A stretch of DNA of 64,000 nt from Bolinopsis microptera (taxonomy: Eukaryota; Ctenophora; Tentaculata; Lobata; Bolinopsidae), in NCBI RefSeq assembly GCF_026151205.1, contig NC_087081.1, positions 925,386-989,385 of the forward strand, read 5' to 3'. The translations under genes were made by a program, and so were the position numbers. Every line of letters starts with the position of its first letter. Positions within the stretch are counted from its first letter, which is position 1. The notes under the pieces were generated by a model. That model was not told the origin of the DNA, did not search any database, and saw only the letters and a list, made by a program, of their open reading frames with translations. Positions 52,887-64,000 of this stretch are shown here, piece by piece.

Positions 52887-54380
52887 AGGCTTTGTCTACT
52901 TTGTCTACAGCTTCTAAAATCTAAGTGGAGATAAAGGGTTATTATTTGTAACAGTTCCAAAGGCAATGTTATCGATAATGTGAATCCCATAAGTTCATTC
53001 CTATGAAAAACGAAACGCATGATTTAAAAAAAATTAAAGATTTCACTTTTAACCAGACAGGTTTTTAGAGGAAAAGAACTCGACAAATTGAACCTACATG
53101 GAGACTATGCCTTTCGAAAACTCTATTTCGGAAATGAACCAAGTATTTGGGTGGGGTTAAGGTTGCCGGTTGTTAGACCCCATTTAGTCGTTAGTATACT
53201 GCAACTTGTCACTGAAATTTAAACAAGACAACGCCCTGAACCAGGGACAGGATCAAAACTATATGTTAAATTCTTCGATGAAGTAGAATGGATCGTTAGT
53301 TTCATTGTGATGGCATATGACCACTTCCACTCCATGAACATAGCAGGCACGTGACCACTTTTAGAGGACCATTTCTGTATAGGAGTTTATGGGAACTCTC
53401 TCGTGGGGCGTGAACTTCTTAGTCCTTTGGAAGGATCAGCAGACTAAGTACCCGCTGGTCTAGGGGATGAGACGTCCACATCTTTGTAAAACTGGTTGGT
53501 TTTGCAAGGCAGCTAATGGCATGCCTGTTATCGTGGTGTAAACTGTGGCCATCAACGCGAGACTCACTGTCTATATGTTGTAGGTACAGAGCTTCAAATT
53601 GTGGCTCAAGTTTAAGATTTAAACATAGCCGAAGACATCCACAAAATAGCGAGTACCTAGTCCAAAGCATCGACATTTTATTACGGGAATAGTAAAGAAG
53701 ATTGAGTGACAAGCCACACGGCACATCACTGATATTAGCAAACTTCCTTGTCTACTTACCTCATGTTTCGTTCGTATAATACATTTCGTCCGCAAAATTT
53801 GTGCAACAAAAGTTTCGGGTGGCAGTTTCAATTTTTTGCGTAACATAAACTAATTACAACGTTACACATCTATTACATTTATTGAGTATTATGTAACGCG
53901 ATGGAAACATTTTAAGGGGGTAATATCCTGTCCAAACCCAGGATACATAACATGAAGATCTTGTTGTAACTTTGTATGAAAAGCATTAATACTTAAATGT
54001 AAAGGGAGAGATTTTCAATGACAGTTAGATTCGTTTATTCTTAGCATGCATATTTTATGATTGAATACAAATAACGATTACTTTCTTCGGGAAACCAACA
54101 ATTTAAGAAGTCAAATAAATTAGCGGCTCCTATTTAGATCCTGTGACAATATAAACCATATTTATAAACCAAAACAATGATGTTATCAGAATATAATCCA
54201 AAACAAACGTATATTTGAAATTATAACCTATTTTATTGACAGAAGTTTTATTAAAACTTGCAATTCATTTAACCCAAATAAAAATAGAAATTATTTTTAG
54301 CTCCCAATTCAATTTTATGCTAGGACTGTTTAAAAAATTATATAAAATAACAATCAGCAGTCTCATTAGATTGATCCTCG
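52887..54380. other. Non-coding stretch between paralogues 2 and 3
   Basis: No gene is supported. Minus-strand frames at 53419–53846 overlap each other and lack splice or domain support. Confidence 0.45.
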
Positions 54381-54778
54381 ACAACCAAAATAGTTCATGA
54401 TAACCATCTCCTCACGTTATCATTCTCCAAACCAGAATAGTTCATGATAACCATCTCCTCACGTTATCATTCTCCAAACCAGAATAGTTCATGATAACCA
54501 TCTCCTCACGTTATCATTCTCCAAACAACCAGAATAGTTCATGATAACCATCTCCTCACGTTATCATTCTCCAAACTTAACCAGAATAGTTCATGATAAC
54601 CATCTCCTCACGTTATCATTCTCCAAACAACCAGAATAGTTCATGATAACCATCTCCTCACGTTATCATTCTCCAAACAACCAGAATAGTTCATGATAAC
54701 CATCTCCTCACGTTATCATTCTCCAAACAACCAGAATAGTTCATGATAACCATCTCCTCACGTTATCATTCTCCAAAC
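54381..54778. repeat. About 52-bp tandem repeat downstream of paralogue 3
   Basis: About eight units of AATAGTTCATGATAACCATC + TCCTCACGTTATCATTCTCC. They differ mainly at the junction (CAAACC, CAAACAACC, CAAACTTAACC). Near-identity shows recent expansion. Confidence 0.92.
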
Positions 54779-54998
54779 GGTTGTCCTTCATTCAAAAAGT
54801 GTATTTGTAGTAAGTAGTTGTTAGCGACTATTGTTGTAAAGTGTCGACTAGAAGCTGACGCTGCATTATCATGTTCCTTTCCCTGTAGATACTGTTACAC
54901 GCAAGCATCTACTTCGTACAAATTGATAATTATTTAGATTATTTGAATAAATAATTTTCAAGATTAATCTAAAATGTAACAATTGCACCATCCGAACC

Positions 54999-56380
54999 CT
55001 AAACTGCAAGGACCGCACAATTGTTACATATTTTACATATCTTACTATGTGAATTTGAAGCCTATAATTTACTAAGTTGAATATTTTGTAGTTTTTACCT
55101 ATTTTAAAACAAGGTGTAGCTCCGCCAGAGAAAGTGATCGTCCCATCCTCACAGACCAAGTCGACATCTCCACCTCTTTTGGCATGTTTTGATGAGCAGC
55201 GGTAGATAATCTGGTTCCGTGTTGAGCTGGTAGTTGAGAATCCGTCACTACAACCTTTAAATTCGGGTCTATATTCGTGCAGTTTGCTGAAAAATCAATC
55301 ATTTTAATTTGGTGCCTTTTTCAAATGTATTCAAGTCAGCACCAAATAAGTCGATTATCAAAAGGTGTAAGTGATGTTCCCTTTATAAATACTTTGTAGT
55401 AAACCTGCGTTAGGGTGGCATGAGCCTCGATAGGATATTACATAAATTTAATCATATATTCAAACAATATCAATAAATCTGCAAAATAGCGGACTTATCA
55501 CTCACTACGTCACTCCGGAGGTCCGGTGTGGACATGATAATGGGGACAACTTGGCCCCCTGCCTTCCCCCCCCCCTCCCCCCCGCTTCCTACACCCCTGG
55601 TTCGGCCATTACCTAACCTCGTATTATTAACCAGTAGCACTAAAACTCCTTGCATAACATTTAGCTCATTTAGCTTTCCATTCCGGTCGCGGTTACAATG
55701 AGGACATTTTTTGCATTTCACTAACCTCTTATTGGCACAGCTCTGAATTTGACCGAAGCTGTGTCATCATTGCCGTCCCCGGGCCGCCAAAACACAATTT
55801 TTCGCAGTTTGCTGAATTGATCGGAGCAGCTATTTGGGGTGTTGTAACTTAAAACCTCTTTTCCATTGCAGAATACCTTCACATTTGCAGCCTCTGTTAT
55901 CTGTATGCCCCAAATTTTGTCTTTCTCCGCGGGCAAGCTCGGAAAGGGTTCATGCCCTGCCATACAACGTCTAACCGCATAGGTGATTTTGTCAGAAAAT
56001 CGAATCTTCAGATAACTCGGAAAGGGTTCAAGTTGTGTAGCTGATTTTTGGTAAAACACAACGGTTAGAAGCCTATTGCTTCCTGCTTCTGAAACTGTCT
56101 TTATCTCCAGCACCTGATTCTCCAGATCGACGTCTATCAACTTGTGGTGAATTACATCCGTCCACTCTTGGGTAACTAGGAGAATTAACAGTTAATAACA
56201 GCGAATTCTATCAATTCTTGCACGACCTTAGATAAATCTACCAAAACACATCGCCTATTGTATATTGATTATTGCGGTTATTGAAGGAAGAATAGAGCAA
56301 CTTCCACATTTATATTACTTACCACAAACAGACTGAGGGATGATTTGTAGAATAATCAGGTAAAACATCGATTTCTTCAT
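54999..56380 (-). CDS. Secreted protein with a distinct N-terminal domain plus Sushi (paralogue 3)
   Basis: Exons: 56323–56380 (signal peptide KKSMFYLIILQIIPQSVC), 55726–56175 (150 codons), 55099–55286 (Sushi) and a terminal exon giving a stop at 54999–55001. All junctions are phase 1. Exon 2 is unrelated to the discoidin-like exon of paralogues 1 and 2. It reads YLKIRFSDKITYAVRRC, KIWGIQITEAANVKVFCNGK, SCSDQFSKLRKIVFW and DDTASVKF, a pattern I associate with a cnidarian extracellular domain of unknown function. The Sushi exon is 188 nt, one base shorter than in paralogue 1, from loss of an A in ACCAAGATT. This breaks the frame unless it is a sequencing error. Otherwise the gene is open, with about 233 residues expected. 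Confidence 0.7.
55565..55585. repeat. C-rich homopolymer tract
   Basis: A CCCCCCCCCTCCCCCCC run in the intron of paralogue 3. Its length is probably imprecise. Confidence 0.7.
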
Positions 56381-57506
56381 GATTTATTTGCGATTCATGT
56401 TTCTGTAGGGAAAAAAGTTAAATGTTTAGGCACGCTTTTGTTAAATTCAGTTCCAAGTCAGGATTACTATGCTATCTACAAACAGGCACGTGATTCGATG
56501 AGCTATCAAACTTACAGGATCAATCGGGTCTAAACATCGCACCCAGGATAACCGACCTATTGCAATAACATCTCTAACCATTACGCACCCCCATTTCAAT
56601 ATCATATGTTGTCGTCCTTAGCAACTCAATTCCACGTGCTGCCTAAAAGATCGGCACTGTCCACATGTTTAGGATAGTTATGTCGTGATGAGCCGGTGGT
56701 GGTGAGAAAATTGCTCATTATGAATTGTCAAAAACTTCTGTAATATAAAGGATGAATATTTATTGTACGGACTCAGTCAGGAACTCACTACAGCTGCTGT
56801 TTTACTTGAGGATGCACGTGCACAAACTAGGAGTTGCGGTATGCACGTGCTCAAATGAGGGAGCGCTACTGCTCTCGTAGCTAAAGATTAATCGGTTACA
56901 AATACTAGAAAATTAGAAACTTCTGAAATATAAAAGATGAATAATGAAGTAATTAATAATTTTTTTGAGAGTACGCCATACAGCTCACAGGAAATTGCGT
57001 CAAAAAGCAAAAATTCGAACAGTTCCAGTTCCGATTCAATATGACTATACTGATGGGACAATCGAACGTACTGTTCGCAGAGATCACCGACTTTGCAAAG
57101 AGCCAATGACCAGGTTACATTTACTCACACTTATATTAATGACGTTGAAGATAATGAAGGAGAAATCCTAAGTATTAATATAACGGGAAACTTGCAGTTT
57201 TAGTCGATAAGAGCTCATCTAGCGATATAAGGCCGGTTAGGTCATGCAAAATTTGAATGAGACTTTTTAGTTTTTACCCCAGTTTCTCGTCCACAGAGAG
57301 ACGTCATCAACACTTGAGTTTTATAATTTATCTAAGGACATTCTTTATCTACGTCTAAACGATGTTCAGGAGTATTTTATCCCCACTATTTAACTAGTTG
57401 TTTTCTATTTTATTTTTATTTTATTTCCCACTTTAAATCACGACCACCTGACTGGTCAGTAATATATGTGTATTTTTAAGTCATTACTACGCGCAGGTTA
57501 GTTAGT

Positions 57507-57612
57507 TAGATTGCTATCACGTGTGGGTCACGTGTTAGATTGCTATCACGTGTGGGTCACGTGTTAGATTGCTATCACGTGTGGGTCACGTGTAAGATTG
57601 CTGCCACGTGTC
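57507..57612. repeat. 28-bp tandem repeat carrying seven CACGTG palindromes
   Basis: Three near-identical units of GATTGCTATCACGTGTGGGT + CACGTGTTA and a partial fourth (GCCACGTGTC). Each full unit has two CACGTG E-boxes 12 bp apart. Confidence 0.85.
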
Positions 57613-60165
57613 AAAACGCTGTTATATTCCCAGTGCAGCGATCGTTAAATTTATTATAAAGATATTTTAACTAAATGTTTTTAGAGGTTATTCTGAAATA
57701 AACTAATGGTAAGCAAAAACTGTGGGAGTGTCGAAAATAACAAAAAATGTTGTTTTTAATGTGATGATATGATTCATTTTATTTGGCAGGGTAATATGTC
57801 AGCTGTCGCTTTAATTTCAATTTCATAATGAATTTTGATCAAAAAAATTAACGTTTTTGTTTTTATTTTGAACTTCGATCTTGGATTTCGATTAATTTTT
57901 CATAATTATTCATAATCTTAGTTAATAAATGAACTATAACTAGTTTTCAAAAGCCCGTTAAAATTGGTAATGTTCTGAATCCTGGTATTAGATTTAACGA
58001 TCTAATCTTTTTCAGTTCGGAAGATTCAGAAATCCAACCATCAACTAAAGTGAAGTATAGTTTAGTCAGAAACAGAAAAAATTCGGACGCTCGCCGGTGA
58101 CCCAACGTTAATAATAATCAACCAGCTGAAGAAATTGAATTTTTGCCCATCGCTATTCGAGTTTTGATCACGCAAATGATTATGAACAGTAACCACTAGA
58201 CAAAAACTGTCTCACCTGTTTGACAGATGAATAATTTAAGCAGCAAAAAAATTAAAAAATCGCCTCTGTTAAGTAGCAGTGAAGGATGGATTTCTTAATT
58301 CAAAACTAATGTTTTTTAACTTAAATATGATTTTTAAGGTTATTTTTTGCCATTTCCGTTATATATGTGTGTGATTGATAAGTGATAACTTAGTGTGGCC
58401 AGACTTTAATTATTTGAGTGATGATTGTTACTAAATTGAAGCCTCTTTTCCTATTAAATTTGTTATAATAATGAGTTGTTGCTTTGTTACGATTTCTTGT
58501 TACTGTATTTTCAGGAATTAATTTAAAACTATTTGTAACTGTGAACAATTAAAGTTTGTTACTATTGTTTGCTACTAAAGTAGATATTAAAATTAAATCT
58601 CTGCTATTAAAATAGTCTCTGTAAAGATTTCGTTATATCCATGTTATTGCGGATTTACAGATATTGTCAATAATTGAGATAGGATGATATAATAATAAGT
58701 TAGATTATAGCTAGGACTTCATTCTACTAATTTCTTGTTGTAATTGTATAATGTATATTATTATCTATAAAACGGGTTCTTTTTCGGGTCCTACACTAAT
58801 ATGTATTGAATTTATTTAATTTGTAAAGATAAGATTTAAATATTTTCGATGGAACCCTCCCCTTTCCTCGCCCCTTAGCTTAGTCTATTATTTTATAACG
58901 GGTTGTTAGTTTATTCTAAGAAAGGGAACCATAAACAACAACCAAATGATAATTTGATTTGTCATAAATAATGTATTCTAAACTATGTTACCGATAAACA
59001 TTTGTACTGAAAGCATTACTAATTAGTTGTTTTTGTTTTCAATTTTCAATTTTTATCCTTCTGCTCACGAAAGGCACAAGGTGATTTCACGAGACAACGA
59101 TTGCAAAAACTGTCTGATATTTTATTATGACAATATATGACCAGAAAATACAGACTTCTGCCGGTTCGATCCCTCAATTTTGGTCAACTTAATTTTTGTT
59201 TATTATTTAACGAAGTTTTTCAATTTTCAGGATCAGAAGAATCACCATGAACAGCACCTCCATTCAGTCGAGTAGACGATTCAGTGACTGAGCATGAAGT
59301 GAAAGTGAAAGTGAAACTATTAAATCAATCTGTGCATTATATGGTCCGCTCCAGGCTGACTGCGATGAAACAATCTGAAAATTTTTAGTTTCTCATATTT
59401 GTGAAATGTGACATGAATGTATATTCTTAAAAAAAAGGGCGACGCATATGGCAGATGTTTTCGGAAGAGTTGAACCAACAAAATTCTTTGGGTGGTTTTT
59501 AGGCAAAGTGTCAACGGTTGAACTTACCAAGATCAAAATAGAATAAAGTTTGTGTTTTTTGAACCACACTAATGTAAATATAAGTAATTAGATGAAGTGC
59601 TACATATAATATTATTTTTAGGTTATTTTTAAGGTAGGCAACCATTAATGACAGGGTTTGAGTTGTAAACAGTATTATCAGTTATGTTTAAAGAATTAAT
59701 AAAAAAGTTATGTAAGATTACAGTGTTATGTTATGAACTGAACTGTGGTGTTTTTCTTTGCGATTCTATATTTATGTTTAGATTATTTCGTATAAAATTT
59801 ATTCGATTGTTCTTGTCATTGCGACCGCAGCCCCTGAGGCCTGACCTACCACTTTAAGTATACAGCATACATTGTACATTGTACATTGTACATATTTATT
59901 AACACTATTTATTAAGTCCAATTTATTCGTGTAACGTTATATATTACCAACCTTAAGTAAGTTATATGAATCAGTTCTCTCTATTGTATCGTGATTGCGT
60001 TTCATGTGCTTACATACTCAATTTGTGACATGTTGAAATTTTTTATGCAGCAGTGAACGTAGAAGCTACAGATTAACATTTATAAGGTACAAAACTGGTC
60101 AAAGATAGTCCTCAAATCTGTAATGCCTCTAATAAATATATCTTCTGACAGTAATTATGGAAATC

Positions 60166-60169
60166 AAAA
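60166..60169 (-). terminator. Pol III terminator of the minus-strand tRNA-Arg
   Basis: TTTT on the minus strand, four bases after the discriminator base. Confidence 0.7.
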
Positions 60170-60172
60170 GAG

Positions 60173-60245
60173 AACCTCCGGCGGGACTCGAACCCACAGT
60201 CCCCGGCTTAGGAGGCCGATGCCTTAGCCATTAGGCCACGGAGGC
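60173..60245 (-). tRNA. tRNA-Arg (anticodon CCT)
   Basis: A 73-nt cloverleaf on the minus strand. Acceptor GCCTCCG pairs with CGGAGGT (one G·T). The A box is TGGCCTAATGG and the B box GGTTCGAGTCC. The anticodon loop CTCCTAA (anticodon CCT) sits in a CGGC/GCCG stem. There is no intron. It reads AGG codons. It lies head-to-head with a near-identical copy 171 bp away, differing by one base in the variable region (GGGGACTG against GGGGATTG). Confidence 0.96.
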
Positions 60246-60416
60246 TTTGGGAAAATGTGGTTCATTTTAAGAATTTCCATTCGATGTAACAGCAAGCGAG
60301 GCCACAACTGAAACTGCTGAAAACTTTGCTTTCGGTCCCAACAAGTATTTTCAACTATCACATAGAATCCTGTTATATTAATTCGAAATTGTTACAATGA
60401 ATTATATTTGCATCAC

Positions 60417-60489
60417 GCCTCCGTGGCCTAATGGCTAAGGCATCGGCCTCCTAAGCCGGGGATTGTGGGTTCGAGTCCCGCCGGAGGTT
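60417..60489 (+). tRNA. tRNA-Arg (anticodon CCT)
   Basis: Same 73-nt sequence as the minus-strand copy except for one base in the variable loop. All stems, A and B boxes and the CCT anticodon are kept. Its 5' end faces the other gene, and it is followed by T5 at 60493–60497. Confidence 0.96.
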
Positions 60490-60492
60490 CTC

Positions 60493-60497
60493 TTTTT
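60493..60497 (+). terminator. Pol III terminator of the plus-strand tRNA-Arg
   Basis: TTTTT three bases after the tRNA 3' end. Confidence 0.8.
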
Positions 60498-61834
60498 ATT
60501 TCATCACCTCTAGTAGATATTTTTGAATCGGCGGCTTTACACATGTAAAATTATTTTTAGTGCACATTTTAACGATCGTTTAGTCGGTTTTGCTTTTGTT
60601 GCAATTATCAAGTTGTTACTGTATTCCATTTGTAACTTACAATAAGTCATCGTACGTATGTAACATATGCCTTTGTGATTACAGTATACAACACATGATT
60701 GCGATCGTACATCATGCATTACGCAACAGACTTCTGGAGAATGTGGAGAATTAGAAGCAGATTGATTTTCAGCAAGCTGGAAATGTCCATGAAATTGAAA
60801 CGTCTGAAAAGTTTTTTAAATCCGCCGAATTAATAATTTTGTTGGGGCTCATCTACTCAACCGGTATCTTAACCTGCTTTGAAACGAGTGTATATCAATT
60901 CAAGCAGCTAGTGGTTTTTAATCTACCCAGCACAAAATAGTAACCGACTTTAGACTTACAGCCTCAATACACGGTGTACGTTTATAAATATTATACAGTT
61001 TACAAGCCAGAGTATATAGACCATGATAACTTGTGGCGACCTTAGCACTTAGAATCCACAAGTTGGCTGCAACTGGTGTGGCGCTCATTAGACTCATTAG
61101 CGCAGGTATAGTTTACAAAGTCACGTTGTTCCTATCTTAGGGGTTCGTTAGCTGAATTGTATTTGCATCGATCCAAAATTGCTCATTCGAGCAATGCTCA
61201 TTTCAATTGCTTCTATTAAACTCTAAGTCTAAGACCAAGCAAACCGATAATATATCTACTATATATAGTAGATTATACCGATTAATTCAATGATTTAGCA
61301 TCGATCAGTTTTAAATTTAATGTAGTAATTCAATATTATTGTATACAGGACATCAATTAATCTATACAAATATTGATATGGCATGAAAATCTACAAACTA
61401 AGATTCTGACTCCTTCCTGAAACTAATCTACCATGTCTTCGCTCAACGAACGAACAGGTTTCTAAAATTTGAACTTTTTGTTTCAGAAGTTTAAAACAGT
61501 TAACATAATGTTATGCTAAAATTAGAGAACACTCCATCATCCATCCTTGTGAGTGTAACGAGTTCATCTTTCACTGTTGGAGAGCCTTGGCTTGTTCGTG
61601 ATAAAGATAACACTAACAGTAACTTAAATTATATGTCAACGGCCATCAGACTATAACTTTTAAAAGCATGAATTATGCCCTATTTAGCTGTACTTGTGCA
61701 GTGCAGAGGCCGACATGCGACAGTAACCTTCCTTTGAGTTTGAAGAGGGTACTCAATTTTATCGCACATTTAATTATACATTGATATTTGATAGAGTTAA
61801 TTATATATTGACATTTGATTGGCATACTTAACAG
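60498..61834. other. Non-coding AT-rich stretch
   Basis: There is a short palindrome ATATATCTACTATATATAGTAG near 61250. No gene is supported. Confidence 0.45.
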
Positions 61835-62512
61835 AAAAGGCTACTGAGCAGACGGAGAAAGAAGAGAAGAAGAAGGAAGAGAAGAGCTTGCCATTGCTAA
61901 GGCTACTTGCCCGACATTTAGTGGACGTAATCTACCTGAAAGAAAAAGGTTTTTTATTAAACTCTTAAATTCCTATTAGTATTACCTACAATCGGCACGT
62001 TATGACCAAAACTGTCATCACACCTATGACATTTGAATTGCTCCACATCTACACGTGCAATGTTTGATTTAGTAACTTAATTTCAAATTCAATTGAATAT
62101 TCATAAAATAAATTTATATACATAAATATACATGATCATAGGACGAAGTATGAGTGAACAATTCCAAATTCTTTTTAATTTAATTTACAATTCAGATTGG
62201 CTTAAGAGGGAAGCTCTATTGTTGTCCGTGATGTTGGAATTAGTGCAAGAAGTACAGACAGAAAGGTTGAATATTCCTGTTCCATCCACAATCTCCGTAA
62301 AAAATGTCACATCTCATGGCATTTTCCCCCGAAAAATTACCATTTTTAAGGACCGAATTTTCAGAATTTAGAATTTATACTGTGAATATTATCTCATAAG
62401 TTTATGGTTAAACTTATTTTATTTAGGGATAGGATTCAGGAAGAGGCAAGGGTGCAGGAGGATGCAACTGCAAGAGCCACAGGAGGAAGGAAACGAGTCA
62501 CAGGATAGTCAG
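61835..62512 (+). CDS. Two candidate internal exons of an unknown gene
   Basis: Exon a is 61835–61948, preceded by TTAACAG and followed by GTTTTT. It reads KATEQTEKEEKKKEEKSLPL, then LRLLARHLVDVIYLKEK, a charged Glu/Lys stretch followed by a hydrophobic helix-like end. Exon b is 62427–62512, preceded by TTTAG and followed by GTTTAT. It keeps the phase and reads GIGFRKRQGC, then MQLQEPQEEGNESQDSQ. Both lie in otherwise stop-rich DNA, and the codon composition is protein-like. Start and end exons were not found. Exon a could alternatively end at 61925 (GAC|GTAATC). The family is not recognised. Confidence 0.35.
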
Positions 62513-64000
62513 GTTTATTATTATAGTCATGTTTCTATTATGTATTATCCTCGTGAATGATTAAATGCATTTTTGATCTATCTGCTATCTGTCTCGGTGC
62601 AACTTCTGCAATGAAACTCTTTCTCCCCCCCCCCCCCCCCCCCCCTGTAAATTTTACTCCTCTCTCCCACTCGATCGACGATCTATCTGTCTCCCAGCTT
62701 ATTCCTCGTCGTCATTGCTCGTTTCATATTTCTCCCAACGGAACTTGTTGTTTCTTATTGAAAATATCGGAATTTCAGAAGTTTATTTGTTATTTCAATT
62801 TGATTTATTTCAACATCACGCATATTTACATAACCTGCAGGCGACTCGTCCACTACAGACGTCATGATAGTATGCTGCAGAAACGATAGCAGATAGGGGT
62901 GGAGCCTCAGCTAAAGGATTTATTAAATTTACTGCGTTAATAATAGATACGGTATAACTATAGGCTCTGTGTTTAAAAAAGCCAAGAACATCCTCTTATT
63001 ACTATTACTAAAAGAAATAAACTGTGCAAGGTTCACGCACAGTGTCCACATATTTGATGTTGGTTTATTACAGGTCGTTCACATATTAGTATTACTATAC
63101 GTAATCAATTTTTTTCATCCCAGTCTCACCCCCCCCCCCCCCCTCCGTAATCAGTTTTACACATAGCTTTTGTGTCAAAATTACACTAAAGTACACGTCA
63201 TCATATAATTATTTGGAACCCCCCCCCCCCCCCCCCCCCCGGCCTCGGATGATTACGTAATATGTGAACGACTCCTAGTTATTATATATAGCTGAAATGG
63301 ATTATTTTCTTATGTTAACTCCGACCTATGTCCTATTATAATCGATATACTTTGCACCGTTAGCATCCCATTATAATATCTGTAACTTTTGTTACAGAGA
63401 AAGGGCATGTTATAATTTTAAATTGTTAATTACTCTTACTCTTTTAAGTGAATTTATAATAGAAGCTTGTCGATATTTGTACCTATTAGGCTAAACGATA
63501 AACTTTATAAAATTAAGGGGACGTACACCAAAACCTTTTTTGCCGGGACCCGCGATTTGACTTCACATTATGAAAGTATAGATATAGATATAATTAACAA
63601 TAAGATCTGATACATTGAAAGTACTCTCACTAATTGTTCTCTCCTGAACATGTTCTTTCGCGTCACGGCGGGCGCGCGCTACTGCAAGGGCTCTGAATAG
63701 AGCAAGTGATTTAGCACGCTTGTAAAGTTTCCGAACAATGCAATGCGAATTCAGAATTTTTTAAATTTTGTATTAATGTTAATTTAAGATGTTATAATTC
63801 TTCGCAGCTCGACCCAGTATATAGCGCGTCTCGCCGATCTAACTGTGGTTGCGAGAAGCGTTATTGAAATCCGAATATGCGCTGCGCGGTCCAGTAACGC
63901 ACAGCGCTAAAAACTCGCGGGACTAGTAGAATATTTTGTATTAGTAAAAAACAATAATTTACGGGCCATTCATTCGTCAATTTTGAATTTGAAGAGATGC
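62513..64000. other. Non-coding stretch with poly-C tracts
   Basis: C runs lie at about 62626–62644, 63128–63142 and 63220–63240. The rest is AT-rich, becoming more GC- and CpG-rich after 63655. Short frames around the C runs are artefacts. No gene is supported. Confidence 0.5.

Larger units (their letters stand above)
56381..60172. other. Long AT-rich region without a supported gene
   Basis: Apart from the E-box repeat at 57507–57612 and a TACATTG triplication near 59870, I see no structure. The frame at 56965–57171 lacks domain or splice support. Confidence 0.5.

Overview
The window reads as a nuclear genome segment of an invertebrate animal. It has spliced genes with GT–AG introns, a metazoan-type SLC37 transporter, class A GPCRs, Sushi-domain secreted proteins, a tRNA-derived SINE, a CR1/L2-type LINE and a copia-like retroelement, in an AT-rich background full of minisatellites. 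Domain flavour (Sushi and discoidin-like secreted proteins, coral-like domains) makes a cnidarian plausible, but the sequence alone does not settle the species. Spliced models below were assembled by hand from splice sites, reading phase and remembered family features. No database search was run.

Layout. 1–9264: a large inverted repeat with nearly identical arms (1–380 plus 5074–6270 against 6908–8484). Its left arm alone carries an intact two-ORF LINE (381–5073). An older LINE fragment lies outside the right arm. 10.0–11.35 kb: CT and poly-G simple repeats, then a possible two-exon small gene (11172–11551). 12.85–17.05 kb: a copia-like element on the minus strand (LTR, primer-binding site, gag-protease-integrase ORF). 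It has no reverse transcriptase, and its 3' end runs into a palindromic tandem repeat. 18.6–18.9 kb: a SINE.

19.27–48.12 kb: the main gene, an 18-exon SLC37A1/A2-like glucose-6-phosphate/phosphate exchanger whose assembled CDS is exactly 501 codons plus stop. Other genes sit inside its introns. Intron 6 (13.8 kb) holds an antisense three-exon gene for a small cysteine-rich, GPI-anchored Ly6-like protein. Intron 15 (5.6 kb) holds two single-exon class A GPCR genes on the same strand. The first of these is split by a TA-flanked MITE whose precise loss would leave the frame open.

48.99–56.38 kb: three tandem minus-strand paralogues encoding secreted proteins. They share a 63-codon Sushi exon and flanking intron but differ in the N-terminal domain. 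All three carry frame breaks. 60.17–60.49 kb: two head-to-head tRNA-Arg(CCT) genes. 61.8–62.5 kb: two candidate exons of an unknown gene. The rest is AT-rich non-coding DNA with short tandem repeats.

The most unusual signal is the position and content of the minisatellites. In the Ly6-like gene, about 108 copies of a 66-bp unit each contain the last 28 bp of exon 2, its 5' splice site and the first bases of the intron. In SLC37 introns 11, 12 and 16 the tandem arrays likewise start at, contain or are bracketed by copies of the local exon end and splice donor. This looks like a recurring process in which 5' splice-site regions seed tandem duplication, or at least a strong local bias.
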